From: Schistosoma mansoni | Lineage: Eukaryota; Platyhelminthes; Trematoda; Strigeidida; Schistosomatidae | Reading direction: 5' to 3' | Length of the DNA stretch: 64,000 bases | Assembly (NCBI RefSeq): GCF_000237925.1 | Contig: NC_031495.1 | Span: 50,137,925 to 50,201,924 of the forward strand | Shown: positions 58,601 to 64,000 of the stretch, piece after piece | How the letters are laid out: every line of letters starts with the position of its first letter | How positions within the stretch are numbered: the first letter of the stretch is position 1 | Position numbers and translations under genes: made by a program | Notes under the pieces: model-generated | What the model saw: only the letters and a program-made list of their open reading frames with translations | What the model was told of the DNA's origin: nothing | Database searches by the model: none

Positions 58601-61600
58601 TTAAAGTAACTAACTTCTAGTCTGAGCCATAGTGGTAGACGCAGACTACTTGATTGGGGTCCACGCAACTATCGTAACCAATGGTTGGAAGCTCTGAGTG
58701 ACATGGTTCAGAACCGATTACAATGGCGTAGGTGTATACACTCCTTGTCTTCTTTTAAACCGTGAGATTAAAATTACTTTGTACCTTTTTTTCTGCCTGT
58801 ATTATATCCTTATACACAATCTTTCTTTTACATATTATTACCACCGAAGTAAGTACTTCTATGAATTCGGTATTCATCTTGTTGTGCTAATTATGTGTAG
58901 CAACTTGAACAGATGCATATATGTGCCTGGTCCTACGCTGTAGCTGACTGAGACCTATAAAACTACATGGACTGAAATACGTACATTGGTTACGAAGACA
59001 TTAAACAGTGGACAAAAGACAACTTAAACTATTTCAGAATATTTTGATAAAATTTGTACAAGATTCACTTATTGGTTTATTATTGTAGAAAAGAAAAAAA
59101 TAATATGAAATTTTCATGTTATATTAGTACACTGTTTAAAACAGTCTACTTCTTACCTTTTCTTTAAACCTGTTAAATTGACTAAGTGAATTTTAAGCCA
59201 ATCTAAGCCATTAGGACCAAGAGGTAATCCCTTTGCAAAAACAATAAGACTTCTAGCCACATCGCTACCTAAATGGATAAGAGTTAAAAAATATTTCAAG
59301 TTATACTTGAATATATAACATTTTATTAAAAATTCATACCGAATAAAGTCGGTTTACAATCAGATGTATTTACGAGAAGTACAAAAGTGACCTTCAGCTG
59401 CTATATATGCATAATATTGTGGTACAAAAACCACTTGTTTCTTTTATTCAGTAAGTAAGCAAAACATTACACTTATCGAATTAAAAATCTAAATGTATAG
59501 CTATAGTTTCGGTTCGATTAATTATCGTTTTTAAACTTAGATACAACAATTAGAAGTGAAGCATAATAAAAAACCGATCTGAAGTGTACCAGAATTGACT
59601 ACTGAACCATAGATTTTCAGTTATGTAGAGCTGTCTCTTGAAATTAGCCTCTAGTGAAGATATGATAATTATCAGCATAGAGCTTTGTAGAGTCATCCAG
59701 TGGCTCATGGTTCTCAGTGAATATCTGACTGAGGTTAGTTCATGATAGCGGTAGCAATCAAGCAAGGTACATAGGCCGTAGCTAGTGCACGCTTTCAACT
59801 CGGATACGAGAACATGTCCCAGTGTGGTTTTACAAGGGTGAGAGGAAAGCAGTTAGAAGTTCCATTCTTGAACATATAATGGACTGTAATTATTCTACCG
59901 ATTTTAAGGTTGTGTATACAATTCGTACAAATCTACCTAGATTTCTTCGCATCCAACTTCGTAAAACAGCTCTTGACATCTATGGACTCAAGCCAGAATT
60001 GTATGTATAAAAAAGTGAGTCCAACAGGTACCATTACCTTGGCCTTCATCTAATATTATTGCAACAAAAGCGTTTTAATCATCTTAATGCATTCACATTG
60101 TAATTAGTTGCTAGCTTAACAATTTTATTGTTAGTATCTATATTGCGTAACCTGGTATTATAGTCTTTCGATCACATCATCATGTTTATTCCTTGTTCAT
60201 ATGCCCTCACGAGACCAGTACTTCACTGAAATTCTCATTTTTAATCAATAACCTCCAAAAAACTATATACTGACATAATTATATGTTTGAAAACCACTTG
60301 TCTTTCTCTAAGCTCATATCTTGAGGAAACTTATCAAACGCTTGTAACAAAAGTACGAAAAAACTTATAAAACAAAATTGACTTAAGAAATGCATAAAGA
60401 ATATCAGATTGCATACCGGTATGATTAAAATGGGGAGGACAAGGATATACACGACCACGGAAATCCATACTATGTGGAAACCAAATAATTTTGTCACGAT
60501 ACTATCAAAAAGAAAGATTTATAAATAGAAACAAATAATTATTAACATGTGTTAAAAAAATGCATTAACTTTACATCGTGGGTCAATAAAACTAACTGAT
60601 AAGAGAATCGGTAGCAGCAGCTCACATATGTATGGACAAACTGAATTGAAACATTGTAGGATCGACTTTAAAAATAATATCAAATATTTCTATTAAATTC
60701 CCTTCGTAATTTACGAATTTCTACATTTAACTCAGTCGTAATATTAGAACCACTGTATAGATTCAACGATTATAATTGTAATACCATATTGATGGTGTAT
60801 AAAACAGCGCAGTACAGTTTGGGAATAAAACAAGGTCTATTGATGGACAACATATTTGACAGAACAGTTGAATATGAGATTTTATTGGGAACGTAAATCA
60901 AAACAGAAATTGAAGACATAATTTGAAGAGTTAATACAAAAACAGTTTTATAATGAAGGAGCATACTTGATTAGCTATAGATAATCTGTACAGTTCAGTG
61001 CTCCACAGTGAACAAAATTCACCATAATCTTGTCTATCACTATGGTATTTTCTGTAGGCGAGCCGACGTTCTTTGGCGGTCATATTACTACAAAATACAC
61101 ATATATATTCAGAGAACATAAGATAGTTATGTAAAACACAGATAATGTAGAAAAAGATGTGCATTTATCAGTTTACTTTCTCTAGTGCAGCAAGGTACAT
61201 AAGCCATAGCCAGAGCTTGCTTTCAACTCAGATAGGAGAACATGTCCCAGTGTGAGAGGAAAACGGTTAGATGTTATGTCTTTGGAAATTGAATTTCTTC
61301 TAATCACTTCACTGGTCCGCTAGTTGATTTTAAGGTTGCTTATACATTTCGTCCAAATCTACACAGATTTCTTCGTATATAACTCCTTCACACAAAAGCT
61401 CTTCCCATCCATGAAATGAAGGCGGAAATGTGTACAAAAGGAGTACGTTTAATCCATATGTTCACTATGGCCTTAACCTATTATTACTTTATTTTATTTC
61501 GCATATCAAAATCTCTCCAACTTTAATTATTTCACATATCCGCAGGATTTTATTAATAATTGTTTCTGATATCACTTCATTTCGTATAATCCCTCTCTAT

Positions 61601-62922
61601 TAGCTTTAATTATTTTGACAGAAAACATCTTAATTATGTTACTCCATTCATAATATAATTGTTAACTCATGGATTTTTTAAAAAAAAATTTTCATTTGCA
61701 CATTTGTTATTATTTACAATACATAATCCGGTATTATAAACTTTCCATCACACTATCATGTTTATTCGATGTTCATATATATCTGTGCAATAAGTGCTCT
61801 GTAGAAATCGATGATGGAATTTCGCAATTACCTTGAAATGGATAGTATACACATAAATTACGAGAGAAGCCTCAGTGGAAAGTATAATGGACAAATCAAT
61901 ATAATCAAATATATTCTCTACAGGTTAGATAACATTCTTTTCCAAAGTTTATTAATGACATACTCTAGCTACTCATGTACGAAGGTAATATCTACGATTT
62001 ACTACCCAGATGAATGGGAAGGCACTAGAAATCATCTTCATACTCAACAGTAAATTGATTACTGGTAAAAATAAGAGAAGAAACTATCAACAATTTGATC
62101 GAGTTTTGACATTAGTTTCCGTCAGATGACATAATGACGCAATAACGTAAAGAGATTTTCACAGTAAAAACTGTGCTTCATACTGTAGCCTAGTAGTGTT
62201 CAGGAAGAAAATTGTAGACTGTTCTCAAGGTGGTTAAGGAGAAAAAAATACAGTTATGTTGGGTGAACTAACGATAATAAGACAAAAACTTTGAAGCACA
62301 AATGTAACTTTTTTTTATGTGGGTTTATTCTCTGAGCTGAATGGTTTGGTCGTGGAGCTTTCATCGTCCTTCTGAACGACATCATCAGCACAAACTTCGG
62401 GTAGAAGTTTGAAGTGATAACATAAATATATGCTATAAATAATCACAACATTATGCAGTAATTGGATTTACAGTAAGTTTATCATAAAAATTCATAAGTA
62501 CTATCGTTTATGAAACTGATTACTGCAAAAAACGCAACTATTTAGTTGCCTTAAGACCAACAGTAGTTTAAATTTTAATGATAACAATAATATGTAGGTA
62601 ATTATATATAAAATCCCAATTAATTCTCTTAACATTTGTTAAATTCAGTAAAGAATAAGTTCACGAAAGATAATTCTGTGAAGTAGTGTAAGTTAAAATA
62701 TTTATTTGCGATATACAAAAAATGTACACAAACGTGCTTTCTAAGAGCGAAATTAAAAACAGAGAACTAAGTTATACACTGATAATGAACATGTATGAAT
62801 AATTGATTTATCTTGAAAACTTACTTTCTCAAATCCACACGTTTAGGTTTACTCCTCCACTCGGGAATACTGAGATTTTCATTGCCACCAGAACGAGCTA
62901 CTTGAATAAGATAGTCTAAAAT
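48270..62922 (-). CDS. POLRMT: Mitochondrial DNA-directed RNA polymerase, C-terminal 543 residues
   Basis: Eleven exons in order: 62922-62825, 61087-60967, 60501-60417, 59268-59157, 57490-57412, 55666-55418, 55303-55022, 52209-51829, 50750-50659, 49404-49322 and 48319-48270. All junctions are GT-AG and phases match; the exons total 1632 nt (544 codons with stop). This is the single-subunit T7-like polymerase that transcribes mtDNA and makes replication primers. Motifs seen: [40 protein letters not shown], motif [19 protein letters not shown], motif [34 protein letters not shown], motif [13 protein letters not shown], and the C-terminus [10 protein letters not shown]. The PPR-containing N-terminal half and the promoter lie beyond 64000. 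Introns range from 367 bp to about 2.8 kb and hold many retroelement fragments. Confidence 0.96.
48719..48762. repeat. (TA)n microsatellite
   Basis: About 22 uninterrupted TA units in the last POLRMT intron (48320-49321). Confidence 0.97.
51829..52209 (-). CDS. POLRMT: POLRMT exon with motif C
   Basis: This 127-codon exon starts [20 protein letters not shown] and ends [14 protein letters not shown] holds the second catalytic Asp (codon 51873-51871). A polar insert of about 55 residues rich in Ser/Asp/Lys separates the LPVIQPY strand from motif C. Confidence 0.95.
52608..52669. repeat. (TA)n microsatellite
   Basis: About 31 TA units in the POLRMT intron 52210-55021. Confidence 0.97.
52810..53340 (+). 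mobile_element. SR2-like non-LTR retrotransposon 3' fragment in POLRMT intron
   Basis: Antisense to POLRMT. The clearest part, 53094-53297, reads [20 protein letters not shown] and [14 protein letters not shown]. This is the C-terminal RT region also seen at 58250-58790. The frame upstream is full of stops. Confidence 0.75.
53640..53880 (-). repeat. Sm-alpha-like SINE, ribozyme deleted
   Basis: Minus-oriented copy with a degenerate tRNA-like part and box B (GGATTCGAATCC-like). The hammerhead core between the tRNA-like part and the 3' region is missing: 'ccttgg' joins directly to 'agcagtgcgcatcc'. It forms an inverted pair with the next copy. Confidence 0.75.
53915..54085 (+). repeat. Sm-alpha-like SINE, ribozyme inactivated
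   Basis: Plus-oriented copy. The hammerhead region keeps its layout but has CTGAGAA instead of CTGANGA and AAAA instead of GAAA. The invariant G8 and G12 are both lost, and helix I is weakened. Predicted dead. Confidence 0.78.
54086..55021. other. POLRMT intron, no feature seen
   Basis: AT-rich intronic sequence with no repeat I recognise. Confidence 0.5.
55022..55303 (-). CDS. POLRMT: POLRMT exon with motif B (O helix)
   Basis: This 94-codon exon contains [18 protein letters not shown]. The nucleotide-binding Lys (codon 55219-55217) and the sugar-discriminating Tyr (codon 55195-55193) are both present. Confidence 0.95.
55418..55666 (-). CDS. POLRMT: POLRMT exon with palm motif A
   Basis: This 83-codon exon runs from [18 protein letters not shown] to the donor after VVEI. 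It holds [15 protein letters not shown], whose Asp codon at 55540-55538 corresponds to a catalytic metal-binding Asp (Asp537 in T7 RNA polymerase). Confidence 0.95.
55667..57411. other. POLRMT intron, no gene
   Basis: A short block near 55915-55970 resembles 3' ends of other repeats, but I could not place it in a family. Nothing else was recognised. Confidence 0.4.
58250..58790 (+). mobile_element. SR2-like non-LTR retrotransposon 3' end in POLRMT intron
   Basis: Antisense to POLRMT in intron 57491-59156. In shifting frames it reads the C-terminus of the [39 protein letters not shown], and a Trp/Arg-rich end. It is 5'-truncated. Confidence 0.8.
59740..60070 (+). mobile_element. Penelope-like element fragment with GIY-YIG endonuclease
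   Basis: Antisense to POLRMT in intron 59269-60416. The frame contains a YIGR-type start, [20 protein letters not shown] and SSILEHIMD, then [10 protein letters not shown] and [10 protein letters not shown]. This is the C-terminal GIY-YIG endonuclease arrangement of Penelope-like elements. Stop codons interrupt the first third. The reverse transcriptase is absent. Confidence 0.7.
61185..61500 (+). mobile_element. Second Penelope-like GIY-YIG fragment
   Basis: Paralogous to 59740-60070, sharing the 'aaggtacata..ccatag' and 'gagaacatgtcccagtgt' blocks, in POLRMT intron 61088-62824 and the same orientation. It is more decayed, with small deletions in the middle. Confidence 0.65.
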
Positions 62923-63007
62923 CTGACGATAATTTGATAAAATATTAGGTTTAGTGACTAAAATGTGAAGTGTACAGTGAATGATAAATCACATATTACT
63001 TAACATG

Positions 63008-63520
63008 TTTATTTATTTATTTAAACACATAAATATTGGTACAAGGAAGCACCAGATATATATGCGACGCACAAATCTCACTCGATTTGTGTGAGGGCTG
63101 TGATACTGCCCAAACTGAAGCAGGTGGTTTTCTTAGGGGACCACACCCCGAGCCTTTGACCTAAAGGTCTAACCCACAAGGCAGTGGAGCATCGTGAGGA
63201 GATGCAGTCCCATTGTAGCCGGTGACCAACAACAGGTTCATACGCCATTTGTTCCTTCAGGATACTGGAGCCCATGTGCGCCATTGGTTTGGAATCAGGG
63301 TTTTCCAACTCCCCTAGGTGGACTTTCAGTGTCCACCAAGCCGGTTGAAGCGCCGGACATTCGCTTTTCGTCCCCTCAATTTCGTAAATAACATGCCTGC
63401 CACGAGAAGGCAGTGAGTAGGATTTCCCTGGCAGAGGCTATATACGCGTGGCCATGTGAGAGCATTTCGGGAGGGAGAGTGGACTCTCCCCACTCTCGGC
63501 CGTACCAGGGCATTTGGGGG
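63008..63520 (-). mobile_element. Full-length 513-bp retroposon with (AAAT)n-type tail
   Basis: Flanked by a perfect 13-bp target duplication ATTACTTAACATG (62995-63007 and 63521-63533). The tail AAATAAATAAATAAA lies at the 3' end on the minus strand. No ORF is apparent, so it is mobilised by another element's machinery, a SINE or a very short 3' derivative of a LINE. Related copies are at 45177-45676 and 12581-12845. Confidence 0.88.
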
Positions 63521-63533
63521 ATTACTTAACATG

Positions 63534-64000
63534 AGTGACCTGTGCTTCAAAAACAACTGAACAAATCATACAGTAACTAGCAATAGTCTTGATTTTTCGA
63601 ACTCTTCAGGTATATTACATCGACATGATTTTCTGTTTATTAGTCAATTCTTTATGATTGAAATAATGTAGTCAGATTGGTCTAATAGTTATTGTCATTT
63701 TAAGCAGTTTATTTACAGCTGATGAGAAGCTAAAACACAAAATGAATTTAGTGTATTTTGGAAAACATATTTTATTTTGTTGAAGCACAGTGATTTTTTT
63801 CAGACTACGTAACAATAGACTGGACGGTGAGAATCGAGAACATGGTTTACAGGAGAATGACATGCAGTTTTAGGACTTATGACCACTATACGGAACAAAA
63901 TTTGAACATGAAGAACTGTGACTGGCTAACTTGATGATAATTTGTATAACATGGAAAAAAACTGAACATTTCGAAGAATTTCGGTTGTGCTAGAGACTAC
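63534..64000. other. Probable POLRMT intron, nothing seen
   Basis: No exon was recognised up to the window edge; upstream POLRMT exons are expected further right. Confidence 0.4.

Overview
This is a transposon-dense stretch of a flatworm genome, almost certainly a blood fluke (genus Schistosoma; species not resolvable here). The evidence is AT-rich DNA, spliced genes with introns of only 30-38 nt next to others of several kb, tRNA-like SINEs carrying hammerhead ribozymes (Sm-alpha type), and CR1-like, RTE/SR2-like, Penelope-like and Gypsy-like retroelements. There are two 200-N scaffold gaps (7594-7793 and 42529-42728). Nothing points to a prokaryote.

Four host genes could be rebuilt exon by exon with matching phases. 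(1) A LENG9/AKAP7-like RNA-end-processing gene on + (about 23956-29145) carries an MJ1316 domain and a 2H phosphoesterase domain, with two homopolymer frameshifts in this assembly. (2) A C3orf33 homologue on - (31262-30496) has five exons split by four micro-introns and lies tail to tail with the first gene. (3) A CIR1 homologue on + (44178-44962) has two exons. (4) The C-terminal 543 codons of mitochondrial RNA polymerase POLRMT lie on - (62922-48270) in eleven exons, with every polymerase motif intact; its N-terminal half lies beyond the right edge.

The rest is mostly mobile DNA, much of it nested. Region by region: 1-12.9 kb holds decayed RTE and Gypsy pieces and LTR relics with long unassigned stretches. 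At 13-18.9 kb a CR1-like element is split by a 2.9-kb non-autonomous Gypsy element (733-codon ORF, RT deleted, 5-bp TSD) and by a solo LTR. At 19.18-21.05 kb lies a TIR-bounded element with a 31-bp tandem array and a small three-exon gene of unknown family. At 22.3-22.9 kb an SR2-like 3' end is split by a solo LTR. At 31.7-43.5 kb a second CR1-like element on - is interrupted by an LTR-gag fragment, a solo LTR and a Gypsy element with an intact pol. The gag and pol of that Gypsy element are linked by a textbook -1 frameshift signal. At 45-64 kb SINEs, SR2-like and Penelope-like fragments sit in and around POLRMT.

The host genes show no operon-like relationship to one another; three are RNA-related or nuclease-fold proteins, but this is probably coincidence. 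The items most deserving follow-up are the TIR element with its spliced gene, the RT-less Gypsy element with an open ORF, the -1 frameshift cassette, an apparently intact hammerhead ribozyme, and an assembly or recombination anomaly at 41.97-42.75 kb.
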